Positions 1 to 9,616 of a stretch of DNA of 64,000 bases are shown here, in pieces. Origin of the DNA: CAZDDB01 sp963843285 (GTDB lineage Bacteria; Acidobacteriota; HRBIN11; JAKEFK01). The DNA is taken from positions 186,001-250,000 of the forward strand of contig CAWJJO010000013.1 in assembly GCA_963843285.1 (NCBI GenBank). Reading direction: 5' to 3'. The notes under the pieces were generated by a model, which saw only the letters and a program-made list of their open reading frames with translations, was not told where the DNA came from and ran no database searches. A program made the position numbers and the translations under genes. Within the stretch, counting starts at the first letter, position 1, and each line of letters begins with the position of its first letter.

Positions 1-106
1 GACGTCTTCCCGGGATCCGTTCCATCGCGTCCGGGGAAGGACTTCCATCGGAGAACTTTCCCAAATGGCTCAGCGCAGACGCGGGTGACGGGGCCAATCC
101 AATCCG

Positions 107-526
107 TTATTTCGATTCCTTCTGCTGAGTCATGCTGAACCAGTTGCCCGAATTGTCTTTCAAAAGCGCTTCGATCCCGTAAAATTTTTCTTCGGGAGGC
201 TTCAGAAACTCTACTCCGCGATCTTTGAGTTCTTTGTATGTATTGCGGCAATCATCCGTTTGCATTACACCGGCGCCCATAACACCTTTTTCAACCAGAC
301 TGCGTAGAGAGCGCGCAGTCTCTTCATCCCACATCGGTCCCGGCTTCGGCTCCATCAGAATCACTTCCAGGTCCGGCTGGTCCTTGAGTCCCACCGTCAG
401 CCACCGAAAGCCACCTTCCATCGTGGCATCCATGCGAACCTGAAACCCCAATTTCTTAGTGTAAAACTGAAGCGCTTCTTCCTGATTTAGAACAAAGATC
501 GTCACATGCGAGACTTTTCGAATCAT
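107..526 (-). CDS. VOC-family (glyoxalase/bleomycin-resistance fold) protein
   Basis: 139-residue single-domain protein of the vicinal-oxygen-chelate superfamily. The opening VSHVTIFVLNQEEALQFYTKKLGF is the usual first beta-strand plus the FYTKKLGF helix, and the second half (VMQTDDCRNTYKELKDRGV, then DNSGNWFSM) forms the paired module. The open frame extends upstream to 649, but the ATG at 526 is preceded by an AAAGGAGG ribosome site, so I start there. The gene lies 70 bp downstream of a same-strand AraC regulator, a common pairing. The substrate cannot be told from sequence; these proteins include glyoxalases, dioxygenases and antibiotic-binding proteins. Confidence 0.85.
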   Translation of the reverse strand: MIRKVSHVTIFVLNQEEALQFYTKKLGFQVRMDATMEGGFRWLTVGLKDQPDLEVILMEPKPGPMWDEETARSLRSLVEKGVMGAGVMQTDDCRNTYKELKDRGVEFLKPPEEKFYGIEALLKDNSGNWFSMTQQKESK

Positions 527-597
527 TTGTTTCCTCCTTTTCGTGATGCGAAAACAGAGATTACCCGATTTTTGCGAACGATACTTCTTGAAAATTG

Positions 598-1026
598 CTA
601 TTGTTGGGAGGCGAGCAGGGGACGATACCCGTACATAGTAAGGAAGCAAGTCGCAATCCGAACTTCAAAACCCGAAGAAGCAACAGCGGGACGCACGATT
701 CGACTGCGATACTCAAGCGGGGATCTTCCCACCAATCTCCGGAAGAGTGTGCTGAAGGATCCCAAACTTTGGAAGCCTACGTCAAAGCAGATATCGGTTA
801 CAGGACGTGATCCGATCACCAGCAGCTCTTTCGCTCTTTCGATCCTCCTTCGCATCAAGTATTGATGCGGCGTTTGACGAAAAGCGCTGCGAAAAAGCCG
901 GAGAAAATGATATCGGGACAACAAAGCCTGTTGCGCGATGGCGTCCAGATCTAAAAACTCGCCATAGCATGAATCCATGTATTCGCGAGCCCGCTCCAAT
1001 CGGCGAAGTATATCCGGATCTATCAT
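598..1026 (-). CDS. AraC-family transcriptional regulator
   Basis: 142-residue protein made almost entirely of an AraC/XylS DNA-binding domain. The first helix-turn-helix is around LDAIAQQALLSRYHFLRLFRS, and the second contains PVTDICFDVGFQSLGSFSTLFRR followed by G-SPLEYR, the canonical end of the family signature. There is no N-terminal sensor domain, so it may act constitutively or through partners. It is transcribed toward the VOC-family gene and probably regulates or is co-transcribed with it (inference). The C-terminal ~25 residues are not part of the domain. Confidence 0.85.
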   Translation of the reverse strand: MIDPDILRRLERAREYMDSCYGEFLDLDAIAQQALLSRYHFLRLFRSAFRQTPHQYLMRRRIERAKELLVIGSRPVTDICFDVGFQSLGSFSTLFRRLVGRSPLEYRSRIVRPAVASSGFEVRIATCFLTMYGYRPLLASQQ

Positions 1027-1059
1027 GATTTTGGAAGTTTACCACAGGTTTTCCAGCAT

Positions 1060-1109
1060 TGGAGCGCAGGCTTCAAGCCTGCATTACGGGCCGCAGGCAT
1101 CTTGCCTGC
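1060..1109 (+). repeat. Dispersed GC-rich repeat, copy 1
   Basis: Intergenic stretch beginning GGAGCGCAGGC and containing CCTGCATTACGGGCCGCAGGC. Closely related copies occur at 5074-5115 (opposite strand) and 22766-22820. The internal GCAGGC/GCCTGC pairs can form hairpins. The function is unknown; it looks like a small non-coding interspersed repeat. Confidence 0.7.
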
Positions 1110-1173
1110 AAAAGGAATAGGTGATGTTGACTGACTTCCTTTCCTGATGCAAGATCGCTAAGGAACATTTCCA

Positions 1174-2937
1174 ATGTGGATTCCATTTTTTACAACTAGA
1201 AAAACCGTCGCTGCCCGATCGATTCCTGCGCTTCCGGTCCCGGCGCCCGGTACGCCTGTGGACTTCGTGCTGAGTTACCATGAACAAACCAAGCACCACA
1301 TTTATCGCTTTGCCCGCTCCGTGGGTTATCTGGATTGGGACAATCAACCGAATCCTTTCCGGCGATTTGAGGGCGCTCCGTTTCATCGTTTGCCGCTCTT
1401 GCCGCTGGAAGAGTCCCCTTCGTATGAAGAGTTATACGAAAGCATTGCGCCGCCTCAACCGGTTTCAATCGAAACCATTTCCAGATTGTTCCGGCATTCT
1501 CTCGCCATTTCCGCGTGGAAGTGTTACGAAGGTACCCGGTGGGCTTTGCGCGTAAACCCATCGAGCGGCAATCTTCACCCGACAGAAGGATACGTGATTT
1601 TGAATCGTCTGGAATCCGGGGACTTTCCGGCAGGAGTTTATCATTATGCACCCGAAGAACACGGGTTAGAGCGCCGCGCCACAGTCCCACAAGATATCAT
1701 CACCAAGTTGGGACAGGATTTTCCGCAGGGAACGTTCTTCGTTGGCTTCAGCTCGATTCACTGGCGCGAAGCCTGGAAGTATGGCGAAAGAGCTTATCGT
1801 TATTGCCAGCATGATCAGGGGCATGCGATCGCAGCCATGAGATTCTCAGCTTGCATGCTTGGCTGGCAAGTGTTTCTCCTGGAAGAATTATCGGATCAAG
1901 ATATTGCGACGCTTCTTGGCTTGAACCGTGACAGCGACTTCCACCAAGCGGAGGACGAGTATCCACATTGTATTGTTGCGGTGATTCCATCAGCAGAACC
2001 GATTTCGCGAGAAGCAACATTCCCGGAAAATGCGATCCAAGACGTTGCTTCAGCAGAGTGGAGAGGTCACGCGAATCGATTGAGCGAGTCACACGTGGAG
2101 TGGGAAATCATTGATGAAGTGGCGCGTAACACCGGCAAGGCACGAATGGAAATCAACCAGCAGCCGCTGCGGGTCCAGTTGGGGAGAATCGGACTAACTA
2201 CCGCACATTCTTCGGCTGCAGGCATCATCCAGCAGAGACGCAGCGCTCTGGGTTTCGATCGAAGCACATTCATTTCTGCAAAATCGTTCTATCACATTTT
2301 GTCGCGGACACTTCCGGATTTCAGTCCCGTTCCATTTGATCTCTTTACTCGCTCAGTTCTCCACCGGCCTCGCATCCATCTCGCCATTTTTGTAATTCGT
2401 GTAGAGGGTCTGGAACCAGGATGTTATATTTTGGTCAGGGATCCGCAGAAGCTGCAAGAATTGAAATCGGCCATGTATCCGCGCTTTGAATGGAGTTCTC
2501 CGCAAGAGTGTCCGGCGGAACTTCCTTTTTACCGTATGGAAACGGGTGATGTGGCTCCACTCGCAGTCGGCGTTAGTTGTGGACAGGATATTGCCGGAGC
2601 GGGCGTTTTTTCACTTGGGATGATTGCGGAGTTTGAAGAGCCTCTGCGATCGGTGGGACCCTGGTTGTATCCGCGTTTGTTTTGGGAAGCCGGATTGGTC
2701 GGTCAGATTCTATATTTAGAGGCGGAAGCAGCGGGGATTCGCGCTACTGGAATTGGCTGTTTCTTTGACGATCCAATGCATGAAACCCTGGGACTGAAAG
2801 ACAAACGATTTCAAAGCCTTTATCATTTCACCCTGGGTGGTCCCGTGGAGGACGAGCGATTAACGACAGATCCGCCGTATGATGAAGGGCTTGTTGGCTT
2901 ATCGCAATCCAGACTCTTTAATCCTGATTTACCGTAA
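1174..2937 (+). CDS. Double nitroreductase-fold (SagB/ThcOx-type) protein
   Basis: 587 residues containing two nitroreductase-like halves. The first half (about residues 85-280) contains RWALRVNPSSGNLHPTEGYV, the SagB-type FMN-binding signature (R-x-x-PSSGNLHPTE). The second half (about 340-560) contains QQRRSALGFDRST and late helices ending CFFDDPMHETLGL. SagB-type enzymes oxidise azoline rings in peptide natural products, but many tandem homologues are not next to RiPP precursors and their role is unknown. No precursor or cyclodehydratase gene is adjacent. An AAGGA motif sits about 9 nt before the ATG; an in-frame GTG at 1267 is an alternative start. Eleven bases separate the stop from the antiporter, suggesting an operon. 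Confidence 0.8.
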   Translation: MWIPFFTTRKTVAARSIPALPVPAPGTPVDFVLSYHEQTKHHIYRFARSVGYLDWDNQPNPFRRFEGAPFHRLPLLPLEESPSYEELYESIAPPQPVSIETISRLFRHSLAISAWKCYEGTRWALRVNPSSGNLHPTEGYVILNRLESGDFPAGVYHYAPEEHGLERRATVPQDIITKLGQDFPQGTFFVGFSSIHWREAWKYGERAYRYCQHDQGHAIAAMRFSACMLGWQVFLLEELSDQDIATLLGLNRDSDFHQAEDEYPHCIVAVIPSAEPISREATFPENAIQDVASAEWRGHANRLSESHVEWEIIDEVARNTGKARMEINQQPLRVQLGRIGLTTAHSSAAGIIQQRRSALGFDRSTFISAKSFYHILSRTLPDFSPVPFDLFTRSVLHRPRIHLAIFVIRVEGLEPGCYILVRDPQKLQELKSAMYPRFEWSSPQECPAELPFYRMETGDVAPLAVGVSCGQDIAGAGVFSLGMIAEFEEPLRSVGPWLYPRLFWEAGLVGQILYLEAEAAGIRATGIGCFFDDPMHETLGLKDKRFQSLYHFTLGGPVEDERLTTDPPYDEGLVGLSQSRLFNPDLP

Positions 2938-2948
2938 GGAGTAACGAC

Positions 2949-4568
2949 ATGGAAACATTCAGCACGGAACTTTTCATTATAACGCTTGCGCTTGTTGGTG
3001 TTGTGATTGTGGTTGCCGCGCTACTGTCTGGCTGGATTGAACGAAGCGGGTTGCCGCAGATTGCAGTTTTCTTGATGCTCGGCGCTGTATTAGGTCCTGC
3101 CGCGCTTGGATTGTTGGATATTTCCCTGGACTCCCCGATTCTTCGAGTTGTGGCAACCTTGAGCCTGGTTCTCGTTTTGTTTACCGATGCTGTAGGACTA
3201 AATATTGCGGAAGTGAAACGGCACACCGGTTTGGCACTACTGGTGCTGGGTCCGGGAACGATGTTGAGCGCCGTATTGATGTCATTTGCCGGCTGGTGGT
3301 TGTTGGGATTGCCGCTGGCGGCTGCTTTCATTTTGGGTGCCTCTCTGGCATCCACAGATCCTGTGATGCTGCGCGGCTTGCTAAAGCGCAGCGATTTACC
3401 CGTCGCAGTCAGACAAGCCTTGCGATTAGAAAGCGGCATGAACGATGCCGTGTTGCTGCCGGTAGTATTTGTGGCAATGGCCTTCCTATTGAAGAGTGGG
3501 GCGGGTATCGAAACCAACTGGGCAGGGTTGGGGCTTCATCTTTTCATTCTGGGTCCGGTGGCAGGTCTTGCGGTTGGATTTCTCGCAGTCTCAGTGCTGG
3601 ATCTGGCACGCCGCAAGATCGGGGTACGTCGCGATTATGAATCTATTTATTCCCTTGGCGTTGCTTTCGCAGCCTTTGCTGCTGCTGAAGCCATGCACGC
3701 CAGCGGTTTTCTGGCGGCGTTCACGGCAGGATTGGTAATTGCAATTCTGGATTTAGAGCTCTGCGATTGTTTTCTGGAATATGGAGAAGCAACAGCGGAA
3801 ATGACACTGTTGTTCACATTCGTCTTGTTTGGAAGTTCGTTGATCTGGACAGGACTTCAAGTTCTCAGTCTTAAGACCGCCATTTTTGCGGTTCTTGTAC
3901 TGTTGATTCGTCCGCTTGCATTTCTGCCTGCATTGGCTGCAGCTAAATTGGATTTGCGAAGCCGTCTGATGATTGCCTGGTTTGGACCACGGGGTTTGAG
4001 CTCATTGCTTCTTGTTCTGGTTGCAGTTTTCGCGCGGGTTTCAGGAAGTGAAGAGTTATTCTCCATTTGCTGTCTGGTTGTTTTGCTTTCCGTTGTAGTT
4101 CATGGAGCGACACTCATGTTCCTCGGGAAGGAACCAGTTATGGCGTCGCCGGAGGTCGTCGCTACTGTGCCAGCGGCAGCACCTCCTCCGATCGATGCGC
4201 GAAATGCTTCAGAGAGGGTTTCTGCGGAGTCGATCACAATTGATGACTTGAAGCGACTCCAGGAATCGGGTGAGCAGGTTTACGTTCTGGATGTTCGCAC
4301 AGCTCGGGCGTACGATGGCAGCGATGGCAAGGCCGTGGGCGCGATTCGAATCGTACCGGAAAATGTGGTCAGGCAAGCCGCAGATCTCCGTCTGCCAAAT
4401 CCTGCGTGGTTGATTGCCTTTTGTGCTTGATTGAACGAAGCAACAAGCGCCCGGGTGGCGCAAGAACTGAGAAGGGGAGGATGGACCCGCGCCCGCGCAT
4501 TGATCGGCGGCTGGAATGCGTGGGTTCAAGCAGGATTGCCGACAGAAAAAAAACCGATCACGCTTTAA
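2949..4568 (+). CDS. Cation/proton antiporter with C-terminal rhodanese domain, interrupted by an in-frame TGA (4428-4430)
   Basis: The first ~395 residues are a multi-helix sodium or potassium/proton antiporter of the CPA1/NhaP type: a hydrophobic core, ASTDPVMLRGLL in the conserved mid-membrane segment and WFGPRGLSSLLLV near the end. A linker rich in Pro and Ala leads to a rhodanese module that starts YVLDVRTARAYDGSDGKAVGAIRI. The frame meets TGA directly after IAFCA, but reading on in the same frame gives LNEATSARVAQEL, then GGWTRARALIGGWNAW, the normal second half of a rhodanese, ending at TAA 4566-4568. Rhodanese domains with a C-x-C-PNEATS loop are what I recall for homologues, which would put the TGA on the second Cys. 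The result is either a 539-residue selenoprotein or a protein truncated at 493. Start is the ATG at 2949 with AAGGAG upstream. Confidence 0.8.
4447..4461 (+). promoter_or_regulatory. Candidate bacterial SECIS hairpin
   Basis: GCGCC (4447-4451), loop CGGGT (4452-4456) and GGCGC (4457-4461) form a perfect 5-bp GC stem. The loop begins 21 nt after the TGA at 4428-4430 and has G at its second position, which fits the known geometry of bacterial SECIS elements lying inside the coding sequence just after UGA. A GC-rich palindrome could also arise by chance. Confidence 0.4.
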
Positions 4569-4625
4569 ATCACACTAACAGAAGAAAGATTCTTCCCGCT
4601 TATCCTGCGGCAACCCCCACCCAGC

Positions 4626-4648
4626 CTCCCCCTTAATAAGGGGGGGAG
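4626..4648. terminator. Hairpin between convergent genes
   Basis: CTCCCCC, loop TTAATAA, then GGGGGGGAG forms a strong stem between the plus-strand antiporter-rhodanese gene and the minus-strand zinc-finger gene. It could terminate both, and also resembles short palindromic intergenic repeats. Confidence 0.5.
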
Positions 4649-4671
4649 TCGAGCCACCATCTCTACTTCCC

Positions 4672-4938
4672 TCAGATCTGCTCAACGAAAAGGTCATCGG
4701 CGTAACAATATCCCCAGTTTTCGCCTGGCTCCAGGGATCTGATAACCGGATGCTGTGTTGCGCGAAAATGCCTTGTCGCGTGTTTGTTCTTAGAACTGTC
4801 GCAACAGCCGACATGACCGCAGGATTCGCAAAGTCGCAGATGCACCCATGCATCTCCCATGTTCAAGCACTCTTCACAACCTTTGCTATTCGGTTTTTTC
4901 CCGCCTATCTGATCAAAATGCGAGCATCGGTTTGACAT
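4672..4938 (-). CDS. UBP-type zinc-finger protein
   Basis: 88-residue protein that is essentially one ZnF-UBP domain. Cys/His ligands are visible in CSHFD, CEECLNMG, HLRLCESCGHVGCCDSS, HATRHFRATQHPVI and WGYCY. In eukaryotes this fold binds ubiquitin C-termini; in bacteria it occurs alone or near transporters and oxidoreductases and its ligand is unknown. It converges with the antiporter-rhodanese gene across the hairpin at 4626-4648. Confidence 0.9.
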   Translation of the reverse strand: MSNRCSHFDQIGGKKPNSKGCEECLNMGDAWVHLRLCESCGHVGCCDSSKNKHATRHFRATQHPVIRSLEPGENWGYCYADDLFVEQI

Positions 4939-5073
4939 AAAGCCTCCGTTTCAGAACTGTACAATATGGAATACGGAATGTGAAATCGAAGGCGCAGTTT
5001 GCGGTTGAAGCTGGGGGGCTCCGTCGAGCCGCCGGGAGGCCGCTCAAACCGTAATCACCCGTGCCGATTCGCT

Positions 5074-5115
5074 GGAGGCCTGCGACCCATAATGCAGGCG
5101 GGACGCCTGCGCTCC
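5074..5115 (-). repeat. Dispersed GC-rich repeat, copy 2
   Basis: Inverted relative to copies at 1060-1109 and 22766-22820. It reads CCTGCGACCCATAATGCAGG, then GCCTGCGCTCCA on the plus strand. It abuts the 3' end of the symporter gene. Confidence 0.7.
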
Positions 5116-5116
5116 A

Positions 5117-7300
5117 TCACTCGAGCCAGTGAAGGACGTCGCGCGCGATGCACCACCGCGGCGCGCGTTTTTCGGCATTCTTGCCAAGGATCCAGTAATC
5201 ATAGAGTTGCTCGATCGTCCCATCCTTCTTTTTGAGCTCCAGCCAGGAATTGAGAAACGAGAGCAATTCCTGCTGATCGTGCGCGACTGCGTAGATCAGC
5301 GGAACTGTCAATACACCCGGCTCAGGAACGACTACAGAATATTGCGGATATAAAAGAGACCAGGAAGAACCTCGTTCGGCTGTGATGGCAACTGCATCCA
5401 AACCATTCAAGGAATTTTCAAACGGTTTCGAAATCGATTCCAGAATCACGAAATTTGCGCCGGGTGCATATTCTCGAACTTTAGCAATGTAATAGGGCAC
5501 ATTGGGCACACCGATTCGCAGACCGGGATGAGCGCGGATGGAATCACGGCTGATGAAGTATCCGCGCTTGTAATCCGGCGTAAGAAAGGCGAGATGCTCA
5601 TCGAGGTAGGTGGAAGACACAAGCAATTCTTTCGCACGATCGGTTGTTAGAACTAAACCGCTCATGAGAATATCGCACGTTCCGCTATTCACCTGATCGG
5701 CAATTCTGGGTTCGATCGATCGAAACCAGCTCCAGCCCAACGCCCATCTCGCCTGCAAGCTGTTGCGCCATGTCCACATCGAACCCGACCATCGCACCGC
5801 GCGAATTGGTATACACATAAGGAAGGCTGTCAGGCAGGTACCCGATGCGAAGTCTGCCGCGCGACTGAATGCGTGCGAGAGTTGACAGTCCTGCTGTATT
5901 TTCCTCCTTCGCGAGACGTCGGATTCACGGTGGCAGGAACACCGCTCCGCATCAGTTCCATATTTTTGATTACATTCGCCTTAGTGTATTCGTGCCCGAT
6001 GACTTGCGCGAAGTAAAATCGCAATCCAGCGGTGGTGGCCGCGATCAATACCGCAGTGATCACGGCGAATCGGAGGATCTTTCTCGGCTGGATCACCAGC
6101 AATCCGGACACCGCGCAGGATCCAAGAATCGCCAGAGCAAATGTGTGCATGGCGGCAGCAGCACTTCCAAATCGAGAGTTTACGAGACCTGTAGCCAAAA
6201 ATAATTGAAACGTATCGATCGGAATACGAAATAGATCGAGCAAGTAGGGTACCGCCGCGTTCAGACTACCGAAGTAACTTAGCACTCCAAGCAATCCGAG
6301 TTTGGCATGTTCGAGCGCAGATAACGAAACATCGGCAAACCATGCGGCGAACAGGATAAAGCTGATCGAGAGGACTTTTCCGCTATGCGGAAAATTAAAA
6401 GATGCAGGGACAATTACGTCAGGCATGTTCGCCGTATCGTCGATTTCCAGCCGCGTGACGGGACAAAATATTTCTGCTGGCCTCACTCAGAATCGGCAAC
6501 ACAACAAACAGGTTGCCGGTCATAAATGCCGTCACCAGCGCGTCCCGGGTCAGTTTTAGAATCTCGCGATACCCTACAGGTGTTAACGTGCTTACCAGAG
6601 CGGGCAGGATCCAGAGAGTCAATAGAACGGCCATGACGCTGAAGGAGAGCAGATACACTTGCACGCGTTCGAGCTCTTCCAGCCTCATAGTTCCAGCGAG
6701 GTTGGCGCCGATGGCGAAAATGCCAATCGGGGTGAGGCGAACGATAAAACGGTTTACCTGCGACAATGCTTTCCCAATGATATCCAGAAAAGAAATCAAC
6801 TGCTGTTTGTTTTCAACCCCTATCAACGCGACACCCAGGATTACGCTGAAAAGTACTACGGCGGGGACGATGTTGTTCGCAAGCGCGAAAAATGGGTTTG
6901 CCGGAATGTACAGATTCAGGAAATCAAAGGCTTGCCGCCTCTCAATTAAGGCAGTGCTAAAAAAAGAGGCAGACTTCCAGACCGGAAACGCGAAGGGCAT
7001 TACGAAGACCAGGGAAAGGCTGATCGCCCATAACAGCAATAGAAGCAGTCCGACTCTGGAAAAGATGATTCGCGCTTGAGACGGCATGAGGCTTCCGAGC
7101 CCTGATACCAGGGAGACCGTGATGTAGGGTAGCACTGTCATTTGAAGAAGCAGAATGAATCCATCGGCAATGACAGCGATGGGAGAAATCGCCTCTCCAA
7201 AAAAGAGACCGAGAATGATGCCTGCTAACAGTGCGATTAGTATTTGCAACGAGAGGCTTAACGAACCCAACTTCTGCAGGAATCGAGCGCTACCGGTCAT
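5117..7300 (-). pseudogene. Dicarboxylate/cation symporter fused to a solute-binding domain; three frameshifts
   Basis: The N-terminal ~430 residues are a sodium/dicarboxylate-type symporter (SDF family): eight or so membrane segments, LLQMTVLPYITVSLVSG, PANPFFALANNIVPAVVLFSVILG, and MPDVIVPASFNFPHSGK in the conserved substrate region. The C-terminal part, after a linker, is a periplasmic amino-acid-type solute-binding domain starting RLRIGYLPDSLPYVYTN and containing GFDVDMAQQLAGEMG. The frame is broken three times: an extra G near 6451-6452, an extra A in the run at 5899-5902 and an extra C at 5708-5710 (minus-strand bases). Removing one base at each site restores a continuous protein of about 725 residues. 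All three are short homopolymers, so sequencing error is as likely as decay. It starts 5 bp after the MscS stop and is probably co-transcribed with it. Confidence 0.8.
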
Positions 7301-7304
7301 GAAA

Positions 7305-8876
7305 TCAAGGTTCTTCCTGGTCAGGAGGTTTGATGAACCACTGCGCTTTTGGCACGAATACAGGTTTCTCCGGCTGGCCTTCGAAATGAGGACTCATAAT
7401 TTGAACACCCTGTTCATTAAAGGCGTCTTGAATGTTTTGATGCAGCGTCGATAGAGTGAAAAATCGTTTGAACGGATCCTCGAGGGTCACAATGAGCTGA
7501 TATTCGACATAAAAATCGGACAGCGCACTTTGAAGAACGAAGGGTTCCGGCTCTTTACGAACCCCCGGTGTCTTGTCTGCAGCGGACTTCAGCATCGCAT
7601 GCACCTGTCTCCACGGCGCATCGTAGCCGATCGTAATGGTCGTAGAAGCAGCGACGCCGGTTGTTTGCGCCAGGCGCGAATAATTTTTGATGACGGAGCT
7701 GACCATCACTGTATTCGGCAATGTGAATTCTTCTTTTTTCATGTTCACGATCTTTGTGGATAGCGGGCCCACCTCTGTGACAATCCCTTCCACTTCACCA
7801 ACCTTTACAAGATCTCCCGTTTTCAGGGCGCGCGAATAAACCAGCACCAATCCACTCATCAGGTGGCCGACTACGCCCGCCGAACCCAGAGTGAAAAGAA
7901 TACCAACGAAGACGCTGACTCCTTTGAACGCATCGGATTGCGAACCCGGGATGTAGGGATAGGCGACGACCAGACCGAAAAGCCATAGGATGGTGTTGAT
8001 CAAGCGTCGCGTTGCATCGGCGGTCTCCGTGTAAACTCCCGGCAGATGAACGGTGCCGTGTGATACGCCGTCAAAGAAATCGTGAATCATTTTGGTGATC
8101 AAGCGCACGATTCCCAGGATGATCAACACTGTGACCAGACCCGGCACCGCCGATACAAACCCATCAAATAAATGTTTTAACGTGCTCAGGAAAAATCCAC
8201 GCGACGCGAGTCCCCAGGGTCTTGTATAGGGAAAACGGTTCAACACAAACGTGATCCACGCGTACAACAGAAAAAGAAGAGATGTGATCAGAACGCCTCG
8301 CGCCAGGATCTGCAAAAATCCAACTGTGCGCCTGCGTAAATCAAAGCCGAACACAATCAAACGCGAATGACTGCTTGCTTTTGTGGTGAGGATGGATAGA
8401 ACTTTGCCGCGAATGACAAAAAGAACTTTTAGGAGAATCAGGAGCAGGATCGTTGCGCCGATGGAATAAACGACACCTCGAATGAGAAAGGGAAGCGATC
8501 CTTGCTCGGCACGCGCGCGAAGGGCCTCCAGCAGCCGAGAATGAACAGCCGTCGCCTCTGCCTTCAAGTCCGTGTCTGGATCGAGATCTCCTTTTACGAG
8601 CGCAAATAGAAGGTTGTCATCTATCGTAAAAACATAACCATCCGGAATGGTCTCCGCCTTTAGGGGAGAGTAAAGCGACATCCCCCGAAGGGTGTATAGC
8701 CTTTTCTCAGCGCCTTCGACTCGTTGTGCAGGGTTTCTCCCGGCTAGGGTTGCGCGGAGCGTCACGATTTTACGATTCTCGAAAACGAGCGTGGCGGGGG
8801 AGACCACTGCCTGCTGCGCGTGAAGTGACCCCACAACACAAAACAGCAGCAACAAACCCGATAAGGCCTTTTTCAT
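7305..8876 (-). CDS. MscS-family mechanosensitive channel
   Basis: 523 residues. Signal peptide (MKKALSGLLLLFCVVGSLHAQ), a periplasmic region of ~140 residues, several membrane helices, then the MscS core: the pore helix region LGSAGVVGHLMSGLVLVYSRALKTGD, the beta domain DLVKVGEVEGIVTEVGPLSTKIVN and PNTVMVSSVIKNYSR. It opens on membrane tension to release solutes; the large N-terminal region puts it with the longer MscS paralogues. The open frame extends to 8921, but the ATG at 8876 is followed by a signal peptide and preceded by AAAGGTG. It lies immediately upstream of the symporter-SBP gene. Confidence 0.9.
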   Translation of the reverse strand: MKKALSGLLLLFCVVGSLHAQQAVVSPATLVFENRKIVTLRATLAGRNPAQRVEGAEKRLYTLRGMSLYSPLKAETIPDGYVFTIDDNLLFALVKGDLDPDTDLKAEATAVHSRLLEALRARAEQGSLPFLIRGVVYSIGATILLLILLKVLFVIRGKVLSILTTKASSHSRLIVFGFDLRRRTVGFLQILARGVLITSLLFLLYAWITFVLNRFPYTRPWGLASRGFFLSTLKHLFDGFVSAVPGLVTVLIILGIVRLITKMIHDFFDGVSHGTVHLPGVYTETADATRRLINTILWLFGLVVAYPYIPGSQSDAFKGVSVFVGILFTLGSAGVVGHLMSGLVLVYSRALKTGDLVKVGEVEGIVTEVGPLSTKIVNMKKEEFTLPNTVMVSSVIKNYSRLAQTTGVAASTTITIGYDAPWRQVHAMLKSAADKTPGVRKEPEPFVLQSALSDFYVEYQLIVTLEDPFKRFFTLSTLHQNIQDAFNEQGVQIMSPHFEGQPEKPVFVPKAQWFIKPPDQEEP

Positions 8877-8904
8877 TTCACACCTTTGTTTGCTTGTTCC
8901 CTTG

Positions 8905-9421
8905 TCAGGGATTCTGAACATATTCGAAATTCTCGATTCGCAGCAATAGCTCCTTTTCCGGATAGTTCAGTGTCGCCAGTGACATGTAATTCGGGCCGCC
9001 GGAAATCATCGAATAACCGGCGATCGCTGTAACCGGTTTGTTATCGTAAGAAGAACTGATTTCAATTCGTTTGAATAACAGAGTCGAAGGATCGATCCAG
9101 ACAGTAAGCGAGTCTTTGTCTTGAACTACGTTTTTCAGCTTCAAGCCGACCGCGCCTTGCATATCTCCTTTGCCTGCAAACTCTTCCGCCTGTGCCATGG
9201 CCGCTTTCATCTTGTCCGGAGGTACGCTCGCGTACGATTTCACGAGAATCCGCCAATTGTTAGCAGAAGCGCGAGTCCGATGAATGTTTGGTTCCTCATA
9301 ATGATCAATCGTCGATTGCTGATATTTCGCTCTCCTGACCGCAATTTGCTGCTTGTCTTGATCGCTGAGATTCACGGGTTTCGTGTCTCGCCCAAAGTTT
9401 TTGGATATTCGTTACTTTCAT
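8905..9421 (-). CDS. Conserved hypothetical protein with probable N-terminal frameshift
   Basis: The uninterrupted frame (from GTG 9375) encodes 156 residues that start in mid-protein. An ATG at 9421 with AAGGGAG upstream encodes MKVTNIQKLW in another frame; dropping one G from the GGG at 9391-9393 joins it to RDTKPVNLSDQDKQQ. The body contains VWIDPSTLLFKRIEIS and YSMISGGPNYMSLATLNYPEK, which suggests a lipid-associated or LolA/DUF2092-like beta structure, but I do not recognise the family. No signal peptide is visible in the restored N-terminus. It precedes mscS by 29 bp, same strand. Confidence 0.6.
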
Positions 9422-9548
9422 GCTTGTCTCCCTTTTGGTTTTACGGCCCGCAAAATCTCCTATGGAACTCTTCCAATTTTAACTTAAAAGTGGACTGCCA
9501 TTCCCAACCCCTTTCACTGACTTATCTCCCTGTTTGAATCCTTCATAA

Positions 9549-9574
9549 GGCATCGCAGAGTCTTCGAAGATGCC
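9549..9574 (-). terminator. Hairpin 3' of the outer-membrane protein gene
   Basis: GGCATC and GATGCC separated by 14 nt, about 45 nt beyond the stop of the gene at 9617. No clear T-run follows on the minus strand, so termination is only possible. Confidence 0.3.
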
Positions 9575-9616
9575 GGAGTTGTTCTCTTGTTCAAAGAGCC
9601 ACGATACTTTCGTTAC

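Noticed and set aside
1..88. Open frame at the window start ending ...ELSQMAQRRRG
   Set aside because: Only ~29 codons and no recognisable motif; may be the tail of an upstream gene but cannot be supported.
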